Positions 26,738 to 34,402 of a DNA stretch of 58,789 nt are shown here, piece after piece (position 1 is the stretch's first letter; each line of letters opens with the position of its first letter). A program made the translations under genes and the position numbers. Source of the stretch: Bacillus litorisediminis (GTDB taxonomy: Bacteria > Bacillota > Bacilli > Bacillales > JC228); NCBI RefSeq assembly GCF_022808645.1, contig NZ_JAKZKT010000028.1:1-58789 (forward strand). Direction: 5' to 3'. The notes below the pieces were generated by a model. It saw only the letters and a program-made list of their open reading frames with translations. It searched no databases and was not told the origin of the DNA.

Positions 26738-26751
26738 GGAGATGAACCACA

Positions 26752-27585
26752 ATGGCAGTAAATTTAGCCTCTAAATACGAAAAGAAAGTTGATGAGAGAT
26801 TTAAACTCAAATCCCTTACAGAATCAGCGGTAAACCATGAATATTCTTGGGATGGAGTAAACTCTATCAATATCTACTCAATTCCAACAGTAGGGATGAA
26901 CGACTACACGAAGTCAGGTCTTAACCGTTACGGTACAGCTGCAGAACTAAACAACGAAGTACAAACAATGACACTCACTCGTGACCGTGCATTCACATTC
27001 ACGATTGATCGCGGTAACTACCAGGATACAAACATGACTTTGGAGTCAGGCAAGGCGCTTGCTCGTCAAATTGATGAAGTAATTGTTCCTGAAATCGACT
27101 CATACCGCCTATCAACCATCGTAACAGCTGCCGTAGCTAACGGTCATACTACAACTGCTGCTGTTGACAAAGCGACTGCTTATGAAGCTGTACTAAACGG
27201 TAATGAAATGCTGGATGAAAAGAAAGTACCGGTGGGAGGTAGATTGCTTTATGTCACCCCAGCATTCTACAACCTAATTAAACTAGATCCATCTTTCATC
27301 AAGTCTACGGAAATCGCGCAAAAGATGTTGATTAACGGTCAAGTAGGGGAATTGGATGGAATGAAAGTAATTAAAGCTCCATCTTCTTACTTCCCGGCAA
27401 ATACACCGTTTGTCATTGTTCATCCAAAGGCCACCGTTGCGGCTAACAAATTACAAGACTACAAGACTCACAACAACCCTCCTGGTATCAATGGTTGGTT
27501 AGTTGAAGGTCGTGTGCGTTATGATGCGTTTGTTCTTAACGAGAAGATCGATGCATTATACGCTCACAAAACTCCTGTAGTTTAA
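26752..27585 (+). CDS. Major capsid protein
   Basis: The 277-residue protein (MAVNLASKYEKKVDERFKLKSLT..., TFTIDRGNYQDTNM..., GMKVIKAPSSYFP) belongs to the phage capsid group of HK97-like fold. It follows the scaffold gene by 14 bases, with AAGGAGATG upstream. Codon use is noticeably more even and strong than neighbouring genes, as expected for the most abundant virion protein. Confidence 0.9.
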   Translation: MAVNLASKYEKKVDERFKLKSLTESAVNHEYSWDGVNSINIYSIPTVGMNDYTKSGLNRYGTAAELNNEVQTMTLTRDRAFTFTIDRGNYQDTNMTLESGKALARQIDEVIVPEIDSYRLSTIVTAAVANGHTTTAAVDKATAYEAVLNGNEMLDEKKVPVGGRLLYVTPAFYNLIKLDPSFIKSTEIAQKMLINGQVGELDGMKVIKAPSSYFPANTPFVIVHPKATVAANKLQDYKTHNNPPGINGWLVEGRVRYDAFVLNEKIDALYAHKTPVV

Positions 27586-27608
27586 TAATAAAGTTGAGGT
27601 GAAATAGC

Positions 27609-27779
27609 ATGAGTAAAACATTTGAAATTGCAGTAGAAGGTAAGAAGGAAAAAGAAAAGCTAGTGGCCAGGGATGATGTGCAGGCAGCTGCTATTGAAAA
27701 AGTGCTAAAGGAACGCAAGGAAGCCGCTGAGAAAAAGGCGAAAGCCGAAGCGGAACGAAAAGCACAAGAAAAGAAATAA
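27609..27779 (+). CDS. Small charged helical protein (56 aa)
   Basis: It starts MSKTFEIAVEGKKEKEKL and ends in an Ala/Glu/Lys-rich helix. It directly follows the capsid gene (GAGGTGAAATAGC upstream) and precedes a terminator. It may be a head decoration or assembly protein, but this is a guess from position. Confidence 0.6.
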   Translation: MSKTFEIAVEGKKEKEKLVARDDVQAAAIEKVLKERKEAAEKKAKAEAERKAQEKK

Positions 27780-27787
27780 TTAAAGAG

Positions 27788-27815
27788 GGGTAGGGATTTT
27801 TTCCTACCCTTTTTT
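27788..27815 (+). terminator. Intrinsic terminator after the capsid block
   Basis: GGGTAGG (27788-27794) pairs with CCTACCC (27803-27809) and TTTTTT follows. The 3' arm is almost repeated after the HNH gene at 28193-28211. Confidence 0.85.
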
Positions 27816-27830
27816 CATTGGGTGGTTTAT

Positions 27831-28193
27831 ATGGAAAAACAACGAAACTTTGTGACTCCTTGGTGTGAATGCGGGTTACACAAACGATATCGAAAGGGAT
27901 GGAGAAAAGACGGTAGCCCTAGATTCCATTCAAAATGCAGATATTGCCAAGGTATTCCTAATGGCAGTAATAGAAAAGATGCTAACTACGGAAATTACAA
28001 AAAGAAAAAATACTGTGAAAAATGTGGGTTTGTAGCAGAATATCCTTGTCAATTGGACATTGACCATATAGATGGAGATAGAACAAATGGAGATTCCTCA
28101 AATTTACAAACATTGTGTGCTAATTGCCACAGAGTTAAATCTTATAAGGAAGCTCAGAAAAAAGTTTATCAGAGGGTAAAAGGAAAGTACTAA
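27831..28193 (+). CDS. Free-standing HNH endonuclease
   Basis: The 120-residue protein has zinc-binding pairs (CRYC, CEKCG, CANCH) and an LDIDHIDGDRTNGDSSNLQTLCANCHRVKS core, the HNH nuclease motif. It stands alone between the capsid terminator and the connector gene, which is typical of a selfish homing-type insertion. The ATG at 27831 is used; an earlier GTG is possible. Confidence 0.88.
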   Translation: MEKQRNFVTPWCECGLHKRYRKGWRKDGSPRFHSKCRYCQGIPNGSNRKDANYGNYKKKKYCEKCGFVAEYPCQLDIDHIDGDRTNGDSSNLQTLCANCHRVKSYKEAQKKVYQRVKGKY

Positions 28194-28235
28194 TTTCCTG
28201 CCCCTTTTTTATTTGTATTGAGAGTAGGTGATGAA

Positions 28236-28613
28236 ATGGCGGTAACAGGTCAACAAGTATTTGATATGGCAATGGTGTTGATTGATGAAGTATCGGAAAC
28301 AGGGAATATTGTAGCGGATAATCCTGAATACTACCGGGCAAGGTCTATTAAGATATTGACCTTATTACAAGCGGAACTAATGAGAGTTTCAGAAACACCT
28401 GTTGTCATTAACGACCTTTCTCAAAATCTATCATTATCAGACAAGCAATGTCTGACCGTCTTGCCTTATGGTTTGGCAGCACATTTATTAATTCAAGAAG
28501 ATGTCAATACCGCTTCATTCTTTAATGCGCGTTATGACGAGTTAAAACGTAGATCCCCAGCGACCATTGAACCAATTACCGATGTAAATAATGTGTTAGG
28601 TGGGATGCAATAA
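28236..28613 (+). CDS. Head-tail connector/adaptor-like protein
   Basis: The 125-residue helical protein (MAVTGQQVFDMAMVLIDEVSETG...ILTLLQAELMRV...YGLAAHLLIQEDVNTASFFNARYDELKR) resembles head completion/adaptor proteins. It lies between capsid and nozzle-like genes. TAGGTGATGAA precedes the ATG at 28236, and the stop overlaps the next start. Confidence 0.72.
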   Translation: MAVTGQQVFDMAMVLIDEVSETGNIVADNPEYYRARSIKILTLLQAELMRVSETPVVINDLSQNLSLSDKQCLTVLPYGLAAHLLIQEDVNTASFFNARYDELKRRSPATIEPITDVNNVLGGMQ

Positions 28614-30391
28614 TGGCTCAATTTAGCCCACGACCAGTACCAGAACCACCACTTCTACGCATAGAACCATTTAAAGGTATGAACCTAAGCGTAACACCTA
28701 CACAAATAGATCAATCTCAATCCCCCGATATGCTAAACATGAACATCGACGAGAGAGGGGCATTAAACAAGCGCACAGGCTATGAACGAGTATTCCCTAC
28801 TTCATTAGGAGTCGGACAAATAAATGGACTGTATGAGTACCGTAAGAAAGATGGAACCGTTAAATTCCTCATAGCCCACGGAACAAAATTATACACACAA
28901 TCCGGTTCAGACCAACCGGTTGAGATATATAACGGATTAGCGAATAACCGAGTAAATTTCTTCACCATGAATGACAAATGTTACATCCTAGATGGAACTA
29001 ATTATCTTGTTTATGATGGAACCGCTGTGTTAGCCGTAACACCTTATATTCCGACTCTATCCATTTCTAAACTGCCCGCGGGCGGTGGGGAACCGTATGA
29101 GGATTTCAACTTACTAGGCGCAGGATTTAAAGATAGCTTTTCAGCCGATGGAACCGCAACCGTATTTCAGCTATCTTTAACTAATCTGGATGCGATAGCG
29201 GTAACAGCAGTAGTAGACGGAGTTAATAAGGCGGAAACGACGGATTTTACCGTTGACAGAGTAAATGGAAAAGTCACCTTTACCACAGCCCCAGCCAAAG
29301 GCACAAACAACGTTATCATCACAGCCTATAAAACACAAGTCGGATTCCCGGACCGAATCAAGAAATGCCGTTTCCATACGATTTTCGGCGGTGCTAATGA
29401 CACACGGGTATTTGTCGCTGGAAATCCAGAACGACCTGATGAAATGTGGAGAAGTGGATTACAAGACCCTTCTTACTTTCCAGAGAACGGGAACTATAAG
29501 ATGCCCGGCAATATTATGGGATTTGCGAAACAATATGATTACTTGGTAGTCGAACGAGATAACGGCAAGCATGTAGTCAATTATCAATTAGTCGATGGAG
29601 TCGCTAGTTTCCCTTCTAAGCCAATCAATGACCAAGTGGGTACGATTGCTCAAAACTCTATTCAAATCATCGAGAATAACCCTGTATCGCTCTCTAAAGA
29701 TGGGGTGTATATGCTAACAGCTTCAAATGTCCGAGACGAAAGAAACGTATCTCACCTATCCGAAAACATAGATGCCCGGTTACTCAATGAACCCAACTTA
29801 GAAAATGCCGTTTCCGTGGAGTATGACAAGAAATACTGGCTTGCGGTCAATGGGAATGTCTACTTATACGATTATGTAGTGGGTGAATGGTTCTTCTATG
29901 ACAACATTAAGGCAAACTGCTTTATCGAGAGAAACAGAGAATTATACTTTGGTAGCTCAGAAGAAGGGCTTTTATATAGATTCATGAAAGACACAGAAGG
30001 GAATCCATACAATGATGATGGAGCTCCGATTGTTTCTTATTGGAAATCGAAGCAATTTACTTTTGGGGCCGATGAACTACGGAAACTCGTGGAGAAAGTC
30101 TATTTCGGTATGAAGCCAATGACGAGAACGAGCGCGGATCTATACTATGTCTCCAATAAAAAAGAAAGTGCGTTAATCAAAACATCACGCATGGATTTAT
30201 TAGACTTCCGCAACATCGACTTTAACAACTGGTCGTTTATTGTTTCATCCTTTCCGCAAGAGTCTATGGCGAAAATCAAAGCAAAGAAAATCACACATTT
30301 TCAATTAGTCATAAAGAATGACAAATTAGACGAAGGCTTAGGCTTGTTATCGGTAGGGATGAAATACCGTTATCAATCCGCAGTCAAGTGA
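28613..30391 (+). CDS. Tail nozzle-like (beta-propeller) virion protein
   Basis: The 592-residue protein has N-terminal LRIEPFKGMNLSVTPTQIDQSQSPDMLNMNID, then repeated beta-rich segments like KFLIAHGTKLYTQSG, NGNVYLYDYVVGEWFFY and RELYFGSSEEGLLYRFM. This is the pattern of podovirus nozzle/stabilisation proteins built from propeller blades. It is the largest candidate for the short tail stem. Assignment is from fold-like features and position, not a clear family match. Confidence 0.68.
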   Translation: MAQFSPRPVPEPPLLRIEPFKGMNLSVTPTQIDQSQSPDMLNMNIDERGALNKRTGYERVFPTSLGVGQINGLYEYRKKDGTVKFLIAHGTKLYTQSGSDQPVEIYNGLANNRVNFFTMNDKCYILDGTNYLVYDGTAVLAVTPYIPTLSISKLPAGGGEPYEDFNLLGAGFKDSFSADGTATVFQLSLTNLDAIAVTAVVDGVNKAETTDFTVDRVNGKVTFTTAPAKGTNNVIITAYKTQVGFPDRIKKCRFHTIFGGANDTRVFVAGNPERPDEMWRSGLQDPSYFPENGNYKMPGNIMGFAKQYDYLVVERDNGKHVVNYQLVDGVASFPSKPINDQVGTIAQNSIQIIENNPVSLSKDGVYMLTASNVRDERNVSHLSENIDARLLNEPNLENAVSVEYDKKYWLAVNGNVYLYDYVVGEWFFYDNIKANCFIERNRELYFGSSEEGLLYRFMKDTEGNPYNDDGAPIVSYWKSKQFTFGADELRKLVEKVYFGMKPMTRTSADLYYVSNKKESALIKTSRMDLLDFRNIDFNNWSFIVSSFPQESMAKIKAKKITHFQLVIKNDKLDEGLGLLSVGMKYRYQSAVK

Positions 30392-30401
30392 GGTGAAATA
30401 A

Positions 30402-31610
30402 ATGCCTTTACAAAAATTATTACAATTTACCAAAAAAGTATCAGACTTAGCAGACAAACCGAATCAAACTATGTCGGCTGCCGAAGTCAAAGCACAGTTC
30501 GACGCGGCCCCAGATGAAGTGCGGCAATATTTAAACCAATTAATTGATGCCTTGCAATCTACTAAAGATGGTGATAGTGGGGCAGATAATATAAAAGCTA
30601 CTGCTATTACAGGATTAACAGGCGGAACAGTTCAAACATTGTTAGAAAATTTAAAAGCACTAGATGATAGCAATAAAGAATATTTACTTTCACAAATTCA
30701 AGGAGTGACACTAGGTCAAATTCCTGATGGAACAATAACTGATGCGAAATTATCAGATGCAGAAGGTCAAATTAAACAGAGTTTTAATGCACATCAGGCG
30801 GATTTAGCGTCACAAGAAGTTAATAAAGGAGCTAGTTTGATAGGAATCCATGATGCTAATTCCTTATTCACTTCAACCAATGTTGAAGGTGCATTAAGTG
30901 AGCTTTTTACAGATGTCAGTAATGGAAAAGTGCAAGTCCGTGACGCTATTACTGGCAAGGGAGGAACAGTCGCGGACGGTGACGGGGATGGAATACCAAC
31001 GTTTTCAGAGTTGAGTACGGGAATCAATGGGATACCCACAAAAAAATTAACCAATCTTTATTCAGCAAACCAAACTAGTGTCTTTTCTGCTAATCGAGTA
31101 CTACGAAGTGACGGTTATTTTTACGAGCAATCTGGTACGAGTCGGAAGAAATATGATAAGAACGGCACTTTAATTGAAACCTTGAATAATGTATTTCCGT
31201 CTGATATCGGTACTGCTTATGCATCTCCAAATGGAATTATCTACAAGAATACTAATTCTGTATCATCTCCTACTTCTAAAATTAATTGGGATGGTACTTT
31301 ATTGGAAAATATTTCTGATAGTTATCCATATACTTATTTTAAGTCCGCTCACTTTGAATCTAGTGCATATTTTAGACAACAAGGTGATGCCAGTACTGTT
31401 TCCTTGGTTTATAGGGGGACCGTGATTCTTACGTCAAATGCCACTTCCAATGGTACTATTCGTGCCGTTTGGATTGATGATGTGACATGTATTTTCTTAC
31501 ACGATAATGGAGGGTTACAAGGTCTTATCAAATGGCAAGGCGGAAGTAGTTTTACTCATTTAATAACTACTCTTCAATCAGCGTTATTTGGCGTAAGAAA
31601 TATGATTTAA
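30402..31610 (+). CDS. Tail fibre / receptor-binding protein
   Basis: The 402-residue protein has a helical N-terminal half and a ...NVEGALSELFTDVSNGKVQVRDAITGKGGTVADGDG segment common in Bacillus phage tail appendages. Its C-terminal half is rich in Ser/Thr/Asn beta repeats and probably contacts the cell surface. GAGGTGAAATAA precedes the ATG. Confidence 0.75.
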   Translation: MPLQKLLQFTKKVSDLADKPNQTMSAAEVKAQFDAAPDEVRQYLNQLIDALQSTKDGDSGADNIKATAITGLTGGTVQTLLENLKALDDSNKEYLLSQIQGVTLGQIPDGTITDAKLSDAEGQIKQSFNAHQADLASQEVNKGASLIGIHDANSLFTSTNVEGALSELFTDVSNGKVQVRDAITGKGGTVADGDGDGIPTFSELSTGINGIPTKKLTNLYSANQTSVFSANRVLRSDGYFYEQSGTSRKKYDKNGTLIETLNNVFPSDIGTAYASPNGIIYKNTNSVSSPTSKINWDGTLLENISDSYPYTYFKSAHFESSAYFRQQGDASTVSLVYRGTVILTSNATSNGTIRAVWIDDVTCIFLHDNGGLQGLIKWQGGSSFTHLITTLQSALFGVRNMI

Positions 31611-31634
31611 TACCTACTTTTAGGAGGGTTTAAT

Positions 31635-31958
31635 ATGGAAATATTAAAAGTATCAAATCTAATACAATCCAATGGGCAAGCTGATTATAAAGGGCTAGAC
31701 ATTTCCAAAATCCAAGCAGGAAGCCAGCTTTATCCATCTACTGAAAATACTGCTTATTTCTTCTATAGTGGAGAAGTTCAAGCAGGGCCGGAGGTTACTG
31801 TCATCGACCAAGCGACATATGACAACGTAAAGGCTCAAATCGAACAGGAACTTGCAAACATTGTCACACCTGAAAAGAAACTTGAACAATTAGAACAGCA
31901 ACAAGACCTCATGCAAAAGGCGATTGATGATCTTATTTTATCAGGGAGTGGGTTGTAA
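31635..31958 (+). CDS. Tail fibre-associated protein (107 aa), XkdW-like
   Basis: It starts MEILKVSNLIQSNGQADYKGLD and ends in a coiled coil (EKKLEQLEQQQDLMQKAIDDL). Size and position, between a fibre gene and an XkdX-like gene, match the XkdW slot of Bacillus phages. AGGAGGG precedes the ATG. Confidence 0.6.
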   Translation: MEILKVSNLIQSNGQADYKGLDISKIQAGSQLYPSTENTAYFFYSGEVQAGPEVTVIDQATYDNVKAQIEQELANIVTPEKKLEQLEQQQDLMQKAIDDLILSGSGL

Positions 31959-32095
31959 TGGCAGACTACATGGGTCAAAGAATCATAGACGGTGCATACA
32001 CTTACGATTATGTAATCTCAAAAAGACCAGACCTAAAAACAGGCATTGATGCCTATTTAACCGAAAAAGGTCGAGCGGATTTAATAACTTCTTAA
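31958..32095 (+). CDS. XkdX-like small protein (45 aa)
   Basis: MADYMGQRIIDGAYTYDYVI followed by SKRPDLKTGIDAYLTEKGRADL resembles XkdX-family proteins, which follow fibre genes in many Bacillus phages. The ATG overlaps the previous stop (TAATG). Its role is unknown. Confidence 0.65.
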   Translation: MADYMGQRIIDGAYTYDYVISKRPDLKTGIDAYLTEKGRADLITS

Positions 32096-32138
32096 TATCC
32101 AACAGGACGCTTATGTGACATAAATAATTTTTAAACAA

Positions 32139-32160
32139 ACACCTAACAAGGTGTATTTTT
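32139..32160 (+). terminator. Short intrinsic terminator after the fibre genes
   Basis: ACACCT (32139-32144) and AGGTGT (32149-32154) form a 6-bp stem with a four-base loop, followed by ATTTTT. It may be partial, since the genes downstream must also be expressed late. Confidence 0.55.
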
Positions 32161-32183
32161 ATTGCCAAAAAGAAGGTGAAACT

Positions 32184-33260
32184 ATGGCAGTCGATAACTC
32201 AAATACATTAGATCGAATGAGGAAGGATAAAGACTTCCTAAATTCAGAATATCAACGGGCGCAACAAGTTATAAACGACAGAGAGAAACAAGGGTTAGAT
32301 ATCTCCGCCCAACAACGTTACTTAAATACGATTGGTAACATCAACCAAGCAAACTGGGGAGGGGCAGGGCTATCCTCTACTAAGCAATTTGACCAAGAAG
32401 CCTATTTAAAGCAATTCCAAGACCAAGTAAATAACATGTACAATCAACAAAAAGAATCCCAGCTCGCTCAACTCCGTGCGCAACGTGACCAAGCGGTAGG
32501 GCAGATTAACCAACAAAAAGCACAAGTTGCCCCACAATATCAAGGAATGCGGAACCAAACGGATGCCGTGAATCTTCAGAACGTACAGAAGTTACGTGAA
32601 GCCATGGCAAATGCGGGATTAACTTCTAGTGGGGAGAATGTTACAGCACAAGTAAATATGGCTAATCAACGACAAAACTCATTGAATTCTCTTAACCTAC
32701 AAGAACAGCAAACTATTGACGATTTAGACCGCCGTATCGCCGACTTAAACAATCCAGCTAGTGAAAATGCGTTAATCGCTCAATTAGAAGCTGAACGGGC
32801 TAGAGCCCTTTTAGATTTAGGTATGCAAGCTGACCAAATCGGATATAGCCGTGGTAGAGACCAAATCATGGATAACAGATGGCAAACTCAATGGGATTAC
32901 GGTGTAGGACGTGACCAGGTAGCCGACAATCAATGGAAACAGCAGTTCGATTATCAACTCGGCAGAGACAGAGTAGAGGATTCCCGTTGGAGAGAACAAT
33001 GGGAATATGGCAAACAGCGTGATGCAATTAGCGACCAACAGCGTGCTCAAGCCTTACAATGGGAAAAGCAACAATTCCAAACGGAACAAGCATGGAGATC
33101 ATACGTTTACAACAACATGTCAGCATCCGAAAAAGCACAATTGGAGTGGAACCGCGAAATGTTCGGGGATGACATGGCATGGAAGATTGAAGAAAGCAAC
33201 CGTAAAGATAAGCTAGCCCGTGACCAAATGGCATTTGAATCGGGTTTTCTGGAACCGTAG
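32184..33260 (+). CDS. Internal virion protein, zero-frame product (358 aa)
   Basis: The protein is Gln/Arg/Asp-rich and helical: coiled coil at about residues 15-210, then four 18-residue repeats (RDQIMDNRWQTQWDYGVG and relatives) encoded at 32856-33071. It is probably ejected or structural, like internal proteins of podoviruses. Zero-frame translation stops at 33260 right after a GGGTTTT heptamer (33242-33248). A -1 slip there continues into the hydrolase-like frame to 33868, giving a 561-residue fusion. The ATG at 32184 follows AGAAGGTG. Confidence 0.75.
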   Translation: MAVDNSNTLDRMRKDKDFLNSEYQRAQQVINDREKQGLDISAQQRYLNTIGNINQANWGGAGLSSTKQFDQEAYLKQFQDQVNNMYNQQKESQLAQLRAQRDQAVGQINQQKAQVAPQYQGMRNQTDAVNLQNVQKLREAMANAGLTSSGENVTAQVNMANQRQNSLNSLNLQEQQTIDDLDRRIADLNNPASENALIAQLEAERARALLDLGMQADQIGYSRGRDQIMDNRWQTQWDYGVGRDQVADNQWKQQFDYQLGRDRVEDSRWREQWEYGKQRDAISDQQRAQALQWEKQQFQTEQAWRSYVYNNMSASEKAQLEWNREMFGDDMAWKIEESNRKDKLARDQMAFESGFLEP

Positions 33261-33279
33261 GAAGTGGAGGGCTAGGTTC
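33242..33279 (+). promoter_or_regulatory. Putative programmed -1 frameshift site with hairpin
   Basis: In the zero frame the codons read tcG-GGT-TTT, i.e. X XXY YYZ with X=G, Y=T, Z=T. After slipping back one base, reading continues GGG-TTT-TCT-GGA. A stem follows three bases later: GAACC (33252-33256) with GGTTC (33275-33279), extended by TAG/CTA across a one-base bulge. The spacer is shorter than the usual five to nine bases, so the stimulator may be different. Confidence 0.6.
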
Positions 33280-33868
33280 GTTAAGTAAAAAATACGAGTC
33301 TGGCTCATCCGGTCCTGGAACCATCGCCAACAATAGTGGTGATTGGGGCGGTGCTTCCTACGGGACTTATCAAATCGCCACAAATACAGGTACAATGAAT
33401 AGTTTTCTCAATTACCTGAAGAAATCCAGCCCATCGACGTATAACGCATTAAAAGGATATACACCGGGCAGTTCAGGATTTAACAACGCATGGAAACAGT
33501 TAGCGCAAAAGGATGCTAAGGGATTCGATGCCCTACAACATGGATTTATTAAACAATCCCATTACGATCCGGCAGCAAACAAAATCAAAAGTAGTTTAGG
33601 AATCGACATAAATAAATACTCCCCAGCGGTTCAAAATGTATTATGGTCTACAGCGGTTCAACACGGCTCACAAGGGGCATTAAACGTGTTCAGGAATGCT
33701 GGCATTAGACCAGGTATGAGTGAGGCGGACATTATACGCAGGGTATACGCAGAACGCGGAGCCAATAACGGAGCGAAATATTTCTCTCGTTCATCACCTG
33801 AAATTCGTCAATCCGTTGTGAATCGTTTCCAACGTGAAATGCGTGATGCCTTAAAGATGCTAAGTTAG
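33248..33868 (+). CDS. Peptidoglycan-hydrolase-like domain reached by -1 frameshift
   Basis: This frame has no ATG, GTG or TTG between 33242 and 33395, yet the conserved domain begins before 33395: LGSLSKKYESG, then PGTIANNSGDWGGASYGTYQ. This GD.GG.SYG.YQ pattern occurs in phage lysozyme-like modules of tail or injected proteins, with the Glu of YES the likely catalyst. The region ends VVNRFQREMRDALKML. As the C-terminal part of the 561-residue fusion it could open the cell wall during DNA entry. A start at ATG 33395 would remove the active site. Confidence 0.68.
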   Translation, partial: SGTVGSGGLGSLSKKYESGSSGPGTIANNSGDWGGASYGTYQIATNTGTMNSFLNYLKKSSPSTYNALKGYTPGSSGFNNAWKQLAQKDAKGFDALQHGFIKQSHYDPAANKIKSSLGIDINKYSPAVQNVLWSTAVQHGSQGALNVFRNAGIRPGMSEADIIRRVYAERGANNGAKYFSRSSPEIRQSVVNRFQREMRDALKMLS

Positions 33869-33882
33869 GGAGTGGTCAATCA

Positions 33883-34392
33883 ATGTCGAGCCTCGGGATG
33901 TCGAAAGAAACGTACAAGCATATTCGCGATAACCTTCACACATTAAAATTAGATTTAGAAAATGGAAAAATTTTAAATAGGAGTGTTAAATCGTTAAATT
34001 CTAAAGGTTATTTAGAAGTAAGGTTAAAAGGCAAAATAGTTAAACAACATCAAGTATTCGCTATAGCAATGTGGGGCGAAAAATGTATTGGGATGGTTGT
34101 AAATCATATTAATGAAATCAAATCTGATAATCGAGCGGCCAACTTAGAATTACTTACATGGAGAGAGAATCTTATAGTTTCTACAAAGACCAATAAATCT
34201 GGCAAACCATTCGGGAGTGGTAAACCTAAAAGCCCCATTAAAGCTATCAATATTGATACAGGCGAGGAAATAGTATTTGAATCTCAGTGCGAAGCAGCAA
34301 TTCAATTGGGATTAAACCGAGCTGGAATTCACCATGTTCTGAATAGAAAACAAAAGCACGCAGGTGGTTATAGATTCGAAAGAGTAAGTTAG
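33883..34392 (+). CDS. HNH homing endonuclease with NUMOD1-like C-terminus
   Basis: The 169-residue protein has HNH_3-type motifs (HQVFAIAMWGEKCIGMVVNHINEIKSDNRAANLELLTWREN, about residues 58-98). Its C-terminal DNA-binding region, IKAINIDTGEEIVFESQCEAAIQLGL, is like NUMOD1. It sits between two virion genes, as mobile homing genes do. GGGAGTGG precedes the ATG. Confidence 0.9.
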   Translation: MSSLGMSKETYKHIRDNLHTLKLDLENGKILNRSVKSLNSKGYLEVRLKGKIVKQHQVFAIAMWGEKCIGMVVNHINEIKSDNRAANLELLTWRENLIVSTKTNKSGKPFGSGKPKSPIKAINIDTGEEIVFESQCEAAIQLGLNRAGIHHVLNRKQKHAGGYRFERVS

Positions 34393-34402
34393 GAGGGTAA
34401 AT

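Noticed and set aside
33260-33395. Simple pseudogene/frameshift explanation for the split virion gene
   Set aside because: Not excluded, but a correctly phased GGGTTTT heptamer plus stem right at the junction makes programmed slippage the better reading.
33395-33868. Independent gene starting at ATG 33395
   Set aside because: There is no ribosome binding site, and this start would delete the conserved SKKYES...SYGTYQ part of the domain, which lies upstream.
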